Counted from the stretch's first letter, positions 44,250 through 55,284 are shown. The stretch: 64,000 nt of DNA from Gnetum montanum (GCA_015680685.1 MNCI01007802.1:607530-671529); one strand, 5' to 3'. Translations and numbers: made by a program. Notes: generated by a model not told the origin, from the sequence alone.

Positions 44250-46427
44250 TACCAAATAATGGATAAAATTGTTAAGCTATAAAGTTTGCACAATCAGCCC
44301 TACATATAATCTATAGAAAAGGACCTATGCCTACCATCCCAAATTTAAAAAATCTATACCAAATTTGGGAACTCATCAATCCATATCTGCACAAGATGTG
44401 CCATAGGCAATAGAATTCTTACCATTCATGAAGACCTATAAACATGTAACCATGGCCTAGTTCCATGCACTAGCAATATAACAACATAAGAAATACAAAT
44501 TTTGGATGGATAACTGTATGGCATTGCACATGATTATAGAAAATATGCTTGTAAGTACCTTTTCTTTCTTTTTAAATAATTATGAATAGTGAGATCCAAA
44601 CGATGCCTCACCTCATGCGAAAAATTGGAAAGCAACCTTCTAAAATAAATAGATTACAATTGAAACAATTTGAGCATATGTCATTATTGGCATCAAGATT
44701 GAGCATGTAATAGTATTCCTATTAAAATTCAAAATTCTTGGGCATGACTGTGAACGTAAGCATTAAAAGATAGATGATGCATCCATGAATCGCAGAATGC
44801 ACATGGGCATAGTAGTTAGAGAATAATGAAAGGACAATGAATATACTGTGGTGGATTCTTTCATGGCTTCATCTTTTCTTCACTTTCATGGTTGAATTTA
44901 GGGTCCCACCTATGTGATGTTGGTGAGAATAAATGTTTGGGGTTGAATTGGAAATTAAAGGCATATTCAAATAGATAAACTAAGGTAAAGGTACTTAACA
45001 TCCCTAATGTCAGAGAAAATATTACACATATCTCTACTAGATCTAACACAAAGGCAAAGAAGTTATGGCTGCAAAGAGCATATAGTAAATAATACAAGGA
45101 ATACAGTGAATTATCTATTGAGGAAAATATATATTTCAAGATAGAAGCCTACCACATCTTTCCCACTAAGAGATTAAATAGAATTTCCACCTATTTTGCA
45201 AGAGTAAGTGCTATTCTTATGAGGAAATTCAATGTAAAATCAGCTCATTTATTATTTTTAGAGATTCAAAGAAGGTTTGAAGAGAAGAAGGCATGGAAAC
45301 CCACATAGACATTCCCTTGTCTTATTAGAAGATTGTGAAAGCAAACCGAGATTCTAGTTTATACAAATGATGTCTTATGTAAGGCCTAGAATGCATCATA
45401 TGTTAAGATGTCTAAGCCAATGTCTCAAAAGAAATATTAGCTAGAAAAGCCAATAGGCATTGAAGGACTAATGAGATCAACACTAGCAAGAAATATTCCA
45501 ACAACAAAAGAAGAGTGAGCAGGACCTAGTGGATCAACGATAAGTGGTGATACACTTGCATCATGTGCTCCACCAGATTAACAAGACTATAGACCTTCTA
45601 TGAGCCATTTGCAGCAAATTGTTGAAACCATTAGTTGGGAAACAAGAGAAGGTTCTACATTATACAAAGTAAGAGATAATTTTGTAAGACCTATTGTATC
45701 AGTAGAATCTGCTAGTGGTCAAGTATCTTTATAGGAAAGAGAAGATGAGAACTAAGAACAATAGATTTATAGGAACACTGCATCTTTTTAGGTCATGGTG
45801 TAAATAGGAGGAGGAGCTAAAGTAGTGGTAATGCAACATCAAGATGCAGCAAGAGTAGCAAAAGTGATCATAGATTGCATAAAAGAATCATTCAATGTTC
45901 TTATTGTGCCACCAATAGATATTGCTAAAGCCAAAGATGTTGAAATATTAGCCAATACATCTATGCCCCTAGCAAATCATGAATACATCCTAGATCGATT
46001 GTTGTAAATAGGCCAAGTGATGCAAAATCTCTTTAATATCTATAGTGATATCACTGTAGTCTAGTCAAAACTAATCTCAACAAAGGGTAAGCTGGTAATG
46101 ATCGAAACAAGAGTTAAGGATACAAAAAATAAAGTGCAAAGATTGCAAGCTAAATTAGTAGGTCTATGAGTGGAAAGAAGAGATCCTACATGGTATGTAA
46201 CATGCCAAAGTAGCTAGATAAATTCAAAACTAAATAAGCAACTCAACTAATAGCTAGGAACATCCAAGTAGAGATGGCAAAGGAAAAGGCAAACTAGAAT
46301 GCATCAGTGGCTAAAGCACATACTTATGCACATGCCAAAGCACTAACTACTCAAAAAGAAGAAAATAAAAAATATTGCTATAGATAATATAAGGTTGAAA
46401 AACATAGAGAAACAAAATAATGTTCTT
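44250..46427 (+). pseudogene. H-family 3' ORF, copy B, N-terminal part (H2)
   Basis: Decayed coding DNA homologous to 3500-6350 on the minus strand. The clearest shared block is at about 45130-45200 (FKIEAYHIFPTKRLNRISTY), followed by a block ending EILVYTNDVL, which pairs with a VVYYTNDIV block in copy A. One open stretch (45825-46007) reads VVMQHQDAARVAKVIIDCIK and looks helical. A possible donor (GTAAGTACCTTTTC) stands at 44553, so the ORF may contain an intron. Just upstream is the C1 LTR, so the rest of the H2 element (RT, integrase) is missing. T3 interrupts the gene at 46428; the remainder is at 54412. Function unknown. Confidence 0.55.
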
Positions 46428-47740
46428 TGAAACACCAAAAAATTTCAGGTCTTGACATCTCGACTACAAATTTGGCTAAGTGTTAAAACAGTGGTATTTT
46501 GCCCAAATTTTTGTAAGTTTTAAGTGTAGTCAGCTCCAAGTGCTAAGTTTGCAAAACTTTTCTAAGTGTTAGAACAATGGCACTTTCAGCAAATTCACCT
46601 AAGTGCTAGGACCATGCTCTCCACTATAGTAAAGTATAGTTAGCTTCAATGGCCAATCTTCTACAATTTTGGCTAAGTGTTCAAACAAGGTCAAAATCTA
46701 CATAATTTTTCTAAGATTTTTGCTACACTCAGTGCTATAGCTACTATGCTCAACACTGTAGTTACTACACTTTGCTACACTTGAGAGCATAGTAAGTGTA
46801 GCCAACACACAAATGGCTAGTTTTGTAGAATTTTTTTAAGTGTTGTGCTATTCTCTGCATTGTAGCTACTACGCTTGACATTGTAGCTACTATGCTCTCC
46901 ATTGTAGTTGCTATGCTTTTCTCACCTACCTCATCGCCATGTGTCACATGATCTACATTTTTGGTTAACCCTAGCCCTATAAATACCCCTGTACCCCCAA
47001 CATTTTAGGGGTGGGTAATTGACACTTTCATTTGGCATTTGGCATTTTGGCATCTTGACACTTAGCTCCGTGGACAAATGAGACCCAAAACACACCACAT
47101 CGGTAGAGAGGCATAGCTACACCACATGGTACACTGCAGCCCCATTGTAGCCTTGTAATACATTGCAGTGGCCAACCCAGCAAGCATGGTTTAGCATGGC
47201 AACTGCTAGACTTCATGGCCCAACACCACCGAGACTGTGACTACACTCTCACTATGCCTATTGTACACTGTGTACCTTCTAAGACCCTTTTGAAGTTAAC
47301 TTTGCTTTCATTTGGGGTGGTGTTCCATTTCTCTCTCCTATTTCTAACATTTTCTTGTGTCTTTTGTCATTTTTTCATGCATCATCATGCTATATTACAC
47401 TTGGATGATGATCTCCACAAGTTCACACCCTTGTTTTAGTCAAAACTCTTAGCTACACTCATCCCCATTCTGTGGCTATGCTCTACACTTAGCACTATGA
47501 AACATTACTTTGATAGTTAGCACTATTTCACATTATTTTCATTTGCATTTTAGCTAACCACGCCATCCCTGGTTGCATCCAATACCTCACTTGCAGTTGG
47601 CAAAGTCCCTATTCAATCGACAAGACCATCTAGGGCACTTTGCCTTTATTTTCTAGCAAGGCCCTCATGTTGAGGCAGGGTTAGGCTGTGCACCCGTGAA
47701 TCCATCGGTGTTCTAGCTATTGACATTTTCAATCATTATA
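46428..47740 (+). mobile_element. T3 5' LTR
   Basis: About 1313 bp. Starts TGAAACACC like the T1 LTR and ends ATCATTATA where T1 has GTCGCTACA. The last 150 bp follow the T1 LTR end (GTCC-TATT...GACAAGACC...AGGGCAC). It contains repeated GGCTAAGTGTNAAAACA and GCTACTAYGCTC words. The first 960 bp match 53458-54411. Confidence 0.8.
46979..46986 (+). promoter_or_regulatory. TATA box of T3 5' LTR
   Basis: CTAGCCCTATAAATACCCC, the same context as in the minus-strand T1 LTRs; it would drive plus-strand transcription of T3. Confidence 0.6.
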
Positions 47741-47745
47741 GTTTT

Positions 47746-47762
47746 TGGCACTAGAAGGAGGG
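47746..47762 (+). other. T3 primer-binding site
   Basis: TGGCACTAGAAGGAGGG a few bases after the LTR end, homologous to the block inside the T1 5' LTR. It starts with the TGG expected for a tRNA 3' CCA end; the tRNA is not assigned. Confidence 0.6.
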
Positions 47763-47964
47763 CCTCACCATTTTCTTTTACATTTTCTGATTGTTGTTCC
47801 ACATGCTTTCTCCACCATCTGTTCGTATATATTGGAACCCATTGTTGATTCTCATGGAACCCTGCTAGACAAAAGCCAAAGCATGTCTTCGACACTTAAC
47901 CAAAATTTTGGGTGCTTAGGAAAGTGTAACTAGCTCTCAGTGTAGTGAGCATAGCATCAAAGTT

Positions 47965-48205
47965 AGCCATTTTTAGCAGCTTTTATAGTTATCATTTTTT
48001 CTACATTTCCATTTTTATTTTATTTTTTTGCATTTCCATACTTAGAATTTTTTCTGCATCAAATTTTCTATAGTTTTACACTTAGTCAATTTTTTGCAAT
48101 TTCCACACTTAGCCATTTTCTACATTTTTAGACTTAGCCATTTTTCTGCTACAAGAAAACTTAGTCATTTTTCTGTAGTTTTCAAAGTTAGCTATTTTTT
48201 GCAAA
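47965..48205 (+). repeat. T-rich short tandem repeats in the T3 leader
   Basis: About seven imperfect copies of an ACTTAGCCATTTTTCTGCAT-like unit at 30-40 bp steps. It occupies the same leader position as the 168/121-bp array of T1, but the sequence is unrelated. Confidence 0.6.
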
Positions 48206-48257
48206 TAGCAACTCTCACAACTCGATTTTTGAACATGAATTGAGATCAACCTTCCAT

Positions 48258-50360
48258 GTCAGTGTCTAACACATTTGACACCATGATCCACCCAAAGTGT
48301 GCCATGTTAAGCCATGAACAATACAATTTTGTTTGTGCCAAAATCCAAGTAGGATTACTAGTGGATTGTCTTGACCTAGAGGCAAAATAGGACTACGAAC
48401 GAGTCTACTAGGATGGACGAGAGTACAACCCCTCCTTGTTTGAGATAATCCCACTCACAAAGTCCTACCATCAACTATTGTCCTAACTCATTTATGAAAA
48501 TGAGCATGATGTAGGGACAACCTACAAAGAAGTCTCATAGGAGGAAGAAGATGAATTGAAGGCCCACTCCAAACGTAAGAGCTCCCTCTACACTATCTTC
48601 CAACAACTGCTTCCTAGTACAGCCCCTTCTTGATTTGGTTCATTCATCCTATCTGATATGGTGACCATTTTTCATTCAACCTTCCTTGCAAGTGATCGCT
48701 ACATTTTCCCAACCCTATGCTCACATAGGAGCCACCTCCTAGCCATAGACGATTCAGGCATCCCACATCCTTCTTAACTCATTGGTTCCCATGACATTTG
48801 TTCAACCCACTCATGTGTGGTCCACCTTGGTCACTGTGTCCATCCCTCAACCAACACATTAACTAAACCCATTTTCCATGACCTTAAACTAGCAACAATC
48901 ATCTGCTATGACATTAAACTAGAAAACTCCACAAGCAACCATTTGACCCTATCATATGCAACCAACACAAGCCTAGCCAATGCAACCAACTGACACATCC
49001 CCAAGCTTGGATTAGCCATTCTAGCTGATTCAAAGTTTGATGGAGAAGGTCAACCAAGTTAAAGCTACCTGCTTTAAAATCATCAAGGTGGTGGACTTCT
49101 ACTGGGATGACCCCATAAGTCCTATGGTCCCACCCTTGACTCTTCCAACTAGGGTCTAGCTACCTCAACTCACTAAGTGCAATGGTAAAGGGAACCCCAA
49201 TGTACACTTGGTCACATTTCAGTCCGAGTACCTGCTCCTTCAAGCTTGGCCACACACCATCATGCACATGTTCCCCATGTCACTCACTAGCAAGGCCTTA
49301 GACTAGTATCATATGCTACCTAAGGCCTCGATCTCTTCTTTGGAGGATCTCATAAGCCAATTTGTGACATGATTTAGGTACAACCTAAATCTTGAAACAA
49401 CTCTTGACCAATTCATGCAAGTTAAGTAGGGGCCCCTAAAGCCCATGCAAAAATTCCTCCAATGCTAGAACATTGCATTGAGTGAAATGCATGAACCCCT
49501 ATCAGAGATGTACCTACTGGCCATCTTCAAGGATTTAGTAAACGACTTCATCAAGTCCAAACTATATTACCTAGCCTTGAAGTCTCTTAGCCAAGCCTTT
49601 GCCTGAATGAAAGGCATAGAAGAGGTAGCTCAAGCTAGTAATGACCTGGCCTACATGGCCTACAGAAACCAACATGTGTGCAAGCAAAAAGCAATAATGG
49701 CCATAGTGGCCACAAGCACAAAATCAACCAATCGAGGCTCGACAGCCATGCAGCCCAAGGCCCTTGGTCATAAAGCCACCAACTCTAGCACCAACTTGCC
49801 TACATCAGTAGGGGCTACCTCAAGGCCCAACTTTGAGTGCAAGGATTGCTCAAAGTATACACCGCTACCGATGGAACCCTCTGAAGTACTAGAGTAACTC
49901 TTGAAAGTCATGTGAATCCAATATAAACATAGATCAAATATTGCTCATCAAAAACATGATAGGTACTATGAACTACTAAGGAACCTCACCTCAGTAGTAC
50001 TAAACAAGCCCTTAGTCCAACAACATTTCAAGTTGAACCAATACTATCATTACCACTAGAAGTCTAGTCATAGTACAACTAATTGTCATGCTTTGTAGGA
50101 TGACCTACAAAGAATGATAGAATGGGACCAATTGGTACTCAATGTAAGCAATCTAGTCCAATGTAGATGATGCCCCCTATGTCATAAACTCCATCAACAT
50201 AGGTGGCAATTCTAAACCTATGCAACAACCTTTTGTGATCCATGTACCTCCCAGCAAGGCAAGGATCCCCTTGACCTCCACAAGCAAGAGGTCCTCCTTT
50301 GTTATCAAAGTGCCACCTTGGGTACTCAAAACACCCTTTGTGATCAAGGTTCCATAGCAA
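48258..50360 (+). pseudogene. T3 gag, broken
   Basis: Starts near 48258 with HEQYNFVCAKIQVGL and IPLTKSYHQLLS, aligned to HEHYSFLCAEVQ and LPLTQAYQRLLD of T1 gag. The capsid part follows at about 49080-49600: NPNVHLVTFQSEYLLLQAWP, FRYNLNLETTLDQFMQVK and KDLVNDFIKSKLYYLALKSL. 49607-49897 is open and lysine/serine-rich. The knuckle near 50055-50100 is degraded (YHYH, HSTTNCHAL). Stops are common. A pair of hairpin modules lies inside the N-terminal half (48876-48930), where T1 has a proline-rich linker. Confidence 0.8.
48876..48930 (+). repeat. two hairpin modules inside T3 gag
   Basis: CCATGACCTTAAACTAGCA and CTGCTATGACATTAAACTAG, both in sense orientation. Their presence within gag suggests the module can spread or was tolerated in a linker. 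Confidence 0.65.
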
Positions 50361-50430
50361 TCATCCATTAAGACGTTAAATTGGCAACCAAACCAACCAT
50401 TTGCTAAGACGTTAAACTAGCATGATGTAG
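50361..50430 (+). repeat. two hairpin modules at the T3 gag-protease boundary
   Basis: AAGACGTTAAATTGGCA and TTTGCTAAGACGTTAAACTAGCA, partial modules in sense orientation. Confidence 0.55.
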
Positions 50431-50939
50431 CAACAACAACCGCTAAGCAACCTTTTTTCATCAAGGTGCCACAATGAGTTGGCCTTGCAATAACTCCTAA
50501 ACCACTATTTTTCATAAGGGTACCACAACGTGATGGCCCCTCACCTACCTGAAGCCCAATAGTGGGCAACGTCTCAATCCCTCCTCCTTCAAGGGTGGAT
50601 CCCACTAGAAACCTAAGTAGGCCTACCAAATGGCAATGTAAGAGGATGAACAAGTGCCTCACAACCCCCATGGCCGAAGCAAAGGTCATAACTAACAAGC
50701 AACAACCAAACACTAGGGCCACTGCCCCCAAGCAAGCCAAGAAACCCAAGCCCAAGTCCCCTCCATGAGAGATTCGTCTCTCAAGCCACATGGAGGAAGT
50801 CAAGACCAACATAATGGTTGATGACAAGGATTTTGTAGCTACACTAACCTAGGTAAAACAAATGCTCAAGAAAAAGAACACAACATTCAGCTTGTATGAC
50901 CTAGTCATGACTTCATCTACTCACCACCAAGTGTTGGCG
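50431..50939 (+). other. T3 gag-protease linker
   Basis: Proline- and lysine-rich decayed coding sequence, for example PNTRATAPKQAKKPKPKSPP near 50706-50767. No domain. The opposite-strand frame 50417-50827 is its shadow. Confidence 0.4.
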
Positions 50940-51500
50940 TGGATGTTGGCCTCCATTTCTATTATGGAGGACATCCCTGTAGATGAGATCACCATTCATG
51001 CAATGATGTTACCCCTTGCACCATAGAAATCAAGTTCAACATCCCTAATGTTTCATGATGATGTAGTCAAGGTCAACCCCAAACGAGGAGAGGTCACTAT
51101 ATCTTCACTATCCATTAGCATACATGTTGGGTAGTGCACCATCTATAGAGTGCATGTCGATGATGGTGCAGCAATAAATGTAGTCATGTATTTCTTCATA
51201 GACAAGCTAGGCCTAGTAGATGAAATCAGGCTAACCAAAACCATGTGTCTAAAATCCTTTAATAGATTATATGTCACTATCAGGGGCACAATTAACTTAG
51301 CCTTCGTGGTAAGAGAGTAATTCCTCGCTAGTGTAGATTTCACTACCATAGAGGAGATGCCAGGCTTCAACCTAATCTTGGGTAGGTGTTGGCTAGCCCA
51401 ACTACGAGCTGTCTCCTCTCCCATCCATCAAGAAATCCACCTTCCATATAAAGGTAGTCAAGTTATCATCCATGGTGATAATGTCCCTCCTTCGACTACC
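50940..51500 (+). pseudogene. T3 aspartic protease, broken
   Basis: Plus-strand translation gives IYRVHVDDGAAINVVMYFF and DKLGLVDEIRLTKTMCLKSF, then EEMPGFNLILGRCWLAQLR and an IHQEIHLPYKG end, matching T1 protease residue for residue over most of these blocks. The catalytic triplet is DDGA in both. The frame is broken by stops (for example after IHVG and after VVRE). It is the last enzyme encoded in T3. Confidence 0.8.
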
Positions 51501-51927
51501 ACAACATAGACATGGAGCAAGTGTTAGAGGTGGAGTTTCTTGGTGGTACACCTTTGGCAACCAACGTAATGTCTAAGGCTAACATACTCAAATGAGTGGT
51601 TGAAGTCAATAACCTCCTAAAGGATCCTAAGCCTTACACACTCCCTAATCCATACCCAATTAGGAAGCAACTATGTGACCAAGACATTCCCTTGGTCAAA
51701 AACATGCTAAGCACCTACTTATCCCTTGCCTCCATGGGCCATGCATTTTTGGTTTTTTCTTACATTGCATTTGTTCATGCATTTACATTTCACCTACTTA
51801 CCTAGTTTACACACTACTTTTCTTTGTTTATGCATTTCTACTTTGTTTACACATCCATCCACTTAGCTTATGCATTGCATTTGAAAAACATCAAAAACAC
51901 AAAAAAATCATAAAACTACAAAAACAC
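51501..51927 (+). other. T3 spacer after protease
   Basis: Short decayed coding tail, then AT-rich sequence with repeated TTTACATT and ATGCATT words. No domain. Confidence 0.4.
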
Positions 51928-51990
51928 ATGGCCTAAAAAGGCCTTAACTAGCCCATGACCCAAAATGGCCTAAAACTATCACTTTTTGCA
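51928..51990 (+). repeat. block-A-type hairpin modules of T3
   Basis: TGGCCTAAAAAGGCCTTAAC and AAAATGGCCTAAAACTATCA, the GGCC-armed form, standing after protease as in T1. Confidence 0.7.
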
Positions 51991-52139
51991 TTGCTTTCCT
52001 TTCATTTGTGCATTTTAACTCTGTTTATGATAGGTGTCACTCGATGTTTTTTTTCTAGTTGATTTTTGTAAGATCTTATAAGCACACAAAATGACTATAC
52101 ATGCAACATCACACCTCACACAAGTAAGGTAAGCACTCC

Positions 52140-52430
52140 TCCACCATGATGTAAAAAACTAGCACAAATAGTCCACTATGACTATAAACTAGCATAGTAG
52201 TTTGCTATGACTATAAATTGGCATAACAATCCGCTATGACTAAAAACTAGCATAGAATTTCCTTATGCTATGATATTAAACTAGCATTCACAGATCTTCC
52301 TTGGGTCATGATGTTAAATTGGCACAACAGGTCGTCTACTACAATGTCAAACTGGCACATAGTAGTCTGCTAGGACTATTAACTAGCACTCCACGGTCTA
52401 CCATGACCTTAAACTAGGTTCATGCACTTG
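52140..52430 (+). repeat. hairpin module array of T3 (about nine copies)
   Basis: Copies of AAACTAGCA or AAATTGGCA at about 52158, 52183, 52216, 52245, 52277, 52316, 52349, 52381 and 52411. They are preceded by arms such as AGTCCACTATGACT, AGTCTGCTAGGACT and GGTCTACCATGACC. The arm pairs AGTC/GACT and GGTC/GACC both form a four-base stem. The spacing of 25-40 bp equals that of block C in T1. Confidence 0.8.
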
Positions 52431-53440
52431 CAGCATCATTACCTCCCACCATTCTACTAATCTTTTGGATCACCTGCCATTAGTGTAGCCTTTGGAGGAC
52501 CCGTAGCATCATCACCTTGGCGCTTTCAGTAGCTTCCTAAGCACTTGCAACTAGCGCAGCATTTGATGCATTTTCAACATCTTCATGTTCAATATTTGCA
52601 ACATCTTCACATCTAGCATTTTCATTTTCATTTCATGTTGTATGGTCTTCTTCTTAGTGTTGTTTTTGTAGGATGAAGCCTTGGAGGCAATCGTGCAAAG
52701 ATGCATCTCATAGTAGAAGCAAGTCACCACATTGCTCTGATGTGCATGATTGGACTAGTTAAGCCACTCAAGAGTGCACATCCCCCTTGTCCTATTACAG
52801 CCTACACACATCCACTCCTTCATCCCAATAGCCTCTCATCCCCAGCATACTCACGGTTGTACATCCCTCTAATGCATATGCACTATGACGCATATGGCAT
52901 TCTCTTCATGTCAATCATAGAACCCAATGTAGACATAACATAACTCATCCCATGGGAATCCTCTACTAGCTAGTCAAGGCCCTAGCGAATGTAACGCAAC
53001 TCATCCTAAGGAGGAAACACCTATCCTATAGATGCAACATGGTTGCATCAAATCAAAGTCCATCTACTCGATGGCCCACACCTTGTAGCTAGCATTTAGT
53101 AGTAAGCCAAAGCCAACAGAGGTTCACCTTGTAAGAAAGTAAAGAAGAAAAAAGTAAAAAATGAAAAAACAAAAAAAAATAAAAATAAAGAAGAATGAGG
53201 AAAAGCACATTTCCAAGCAAATTAACAATGCTGCAGTTTCATAACTGGCCTAGCCTTGGATCAACATTGACTCTCTTATGAGCATTCCAATGAGAGGTCA
53301 ATGTTTGAGAGATAAGCCACTTCATGCTATGGTCACCATCAACCGTGCTGACTTTGCATCTTACATCAGGATACACTATTTGTATTTTATTTCCTCTACT
53401 TGCATTTCATCTCCCTAGCTCAGGCCACTCCTCCAGATGT
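52431..53440 (+). other. T3 3' region
   Basis: No coding recognised. It holds an A-rich tract near 53140-53200 and the lead-in to the polypurine tract. By position it corresponds to the T1 3' untranslated region. Confidence 0.45.
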
Positions 53441-53457
53441 CAATAAAGAGGGACCAT
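53441..53457 (+). promoter_or_regulatory. T3 polypurine tract
   Basis: CAATAAAGAGGGACCAT immediately before TGAAACATC of the 3' LTR; matches the T1 tract. Confidence 0.7.
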
Positions 53458-54411
53458 TGAAACATCACAAAATTTTGAGTCTCAGCATGTCGATAGCAAA
53501 GTTGGCTAAGTGTCAAAATGGTGGCACTTTGCTCGAATTTTTCTAACTATTGAGTGTAGTCAGCTCCAAGTGCCAAATTTGCAAAATTTTTCTAAGTGTC
53601 AAAATGATGGCACTTTCTACAAATTTTCCTAAGTGCTAGGACCATGCTCTCCACTATAGTAGAGCATAGTTAGCTTCAACGACCTATCTTCTACAATTTT
53701 GGCTAAGTTTTTGAACAAGGTCAAAATCTGTAGAATTTTTGTAAGTGTTGTGCTACACTCAGCACTATAGCTACTATTCTTGAGAGTGTAGTAAGCATAG
53801 CCAACACACAAATGGCTAGTTTTGTAGAATTTTCTTAAGCGTTATGCTACACTTAGCAGTGTAGCTACTATGCTTGGCACTATAGTTACTACACTCACTA
53901 CTATAGCTACTATGCTCTCCATTGTAGCTAGTACGCTCTTCCCAACTACTGCATAGCTATGTGTAACACGATCTTCATTTAGAACCAACCCTAGTCCTAT
54001 AAATACCCTTAGACCCCCAACATTTTAGGGGTTGGTAGCTGGTACTTTCATTTGGCATTTAGCATTTTGGCATCTTAGCAGTTAGCTTCATGGGTGAACG
54101 AGACCCAGAGCACACCACACCAACATAGTGGCATAGTTGCACCACATAGTACATCACCATCCCATTGTAGCCCTACAAAACACCACATGGTATACCATGG
54201 AAACCAACCAAGTAGGCATGATTCATCATGGTAAGCACAAGACTTCATGGCCTGACACCACTGAGATTGTGGCTACACTTCCACTGAGCTTGTTGTACAT
54301 TGTGTACCTTCTTAGACCCTTTTGAAGTTAACTTAGTTTCCATTTTGGGTAGCATTCTATTTCTCTCTCCCATTTCTAGAATTTTCTTGCATTTTTCTTG
54401 CATCTTTTTCA
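53458..54411 (+). mobile_element. T3 3' LTR, truncated
   Basis: Matches the first ~960 bp of the 5' LTR (46428-47390), including the CTATAAATACCC promoter and the GCTACTATGCT words. It lacks the last ~350 bp, and the H2 ORF resumes at once. The deletion removed the LTR end and any right-hand target duplication. Confidence 0.75.
53999..54006 (+). promoter_or_regulatory. TATA box of T3 3' LTR
   Basis: CTAGTCCTATAAATACCC. In the 3' LTR it would read into the flanking H2 sequence. Confidence 0.5.
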
Positions 54412-55113
54412 CATGAAAGGGTCAAGGAAGACTTCAGAGACCATATGGACATGTACAAAGAAATTAGTAAAAAGGAAATCTAGATAGTTAAAGTTAAAAT
54501 CAGTTCCATCACTATACAAAAACTTGATTGGCAATCAATTCTAGATAACCTTGCCCATGTCTAACAAGCTAAAGTGAAGAATAAAAACTTACATTTTGAA
54601 GATATCATATAATACATAGGATTAGCAAACCTTCAATATGCTAATCTAGCCATGCTTATAGTAGGTAAACCAAGGAATAAGCTAGAATAGTAAGTAGCTA
54701 TAGTATATTCCATGTATGAAAAAGAGTTTGCAAACATAAAGGATGCACAACAAAAATTGCATATTGCAAACTCTGAACTTGAAGTAGTAAAAGGTAGCTA
54801 CTAAGACTAGAAAGATGTAGTAGCAAACCTGGCCCATAGTACGATCAATTATCAAGAACTACAAAATGTGGCTAGGAAATTCGAAGAAGAAAGAAGGTAG
54901 TTTATAGCCTAGTATGTAAAAGAAAACAATATGTTTCCACAACTCTTATGCCCATGGGAAGTATCAACACAAGCAAACATTACAACTTGGATGATACATG
55001 CTCCTAGATCAGAAGAGGAAAAACATCAAGTGCTACTCAACAAATACAAAATTCTAAAGCCCAATGATAAAGAAAAGAAGTCGATGGAGGAGCCACCACC
55101 ACCAGGAACATGA
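54412..55113 (+). pseudogene. H-family 3' ORF, copy B, C-terminal part (H2)
   Basis: Continues the ORF of 44250-46427 after the T3 insertion. Blocks shared with copy A in the same order: GLANLQYANLAML, SELEVVK, INYQELQNVAR and ENNMFPQLLCPWEV. The last 60 residues (54931-55113) are open, from MFPQLLCPW to a proline-rich EEPPPPGT end. The sequence is helical and charged. About 220 bp further on is the H-type LTR, the same distance as between copy A and its LTR. Confidence 0.65.
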
Positions 55114-55284
55114 GGCTACATTGAGATTTACCATTTTATTTCATTTTATCTTGTTATCATGTGTGTGTCCATCATGCAACACCACTTGAACCACAATGTG
55201 ACATTTAGAGTTAAGCACTTATGTATATAAGTAGTCATGTCAAAGTCTGAGTACACCTCAAAATTTTGTAAGGAACTCTATTCT

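Larger units (their letters stand above)
46428..54411 (+). mobile_element. T3: Tat-family element with gag and protease only
   Basis: About 8 kb, inserted into the H2 ORF. 5' LTR 46428-47740, primer site, T-rich leader repeats, gag, protease, hairpin modules, a 1-kb 3' region, polypurine tract and a 3' LTR that is truncated. There is no RT, RNase H or integrase anywhere between the LTRs, so mobility would have depended on an autonomous relative such as T1 or T2. Gag, protease and modules are homologous to those of T1. Target duplications cannot be checked because the right end is lost. Confidence 0.8.
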
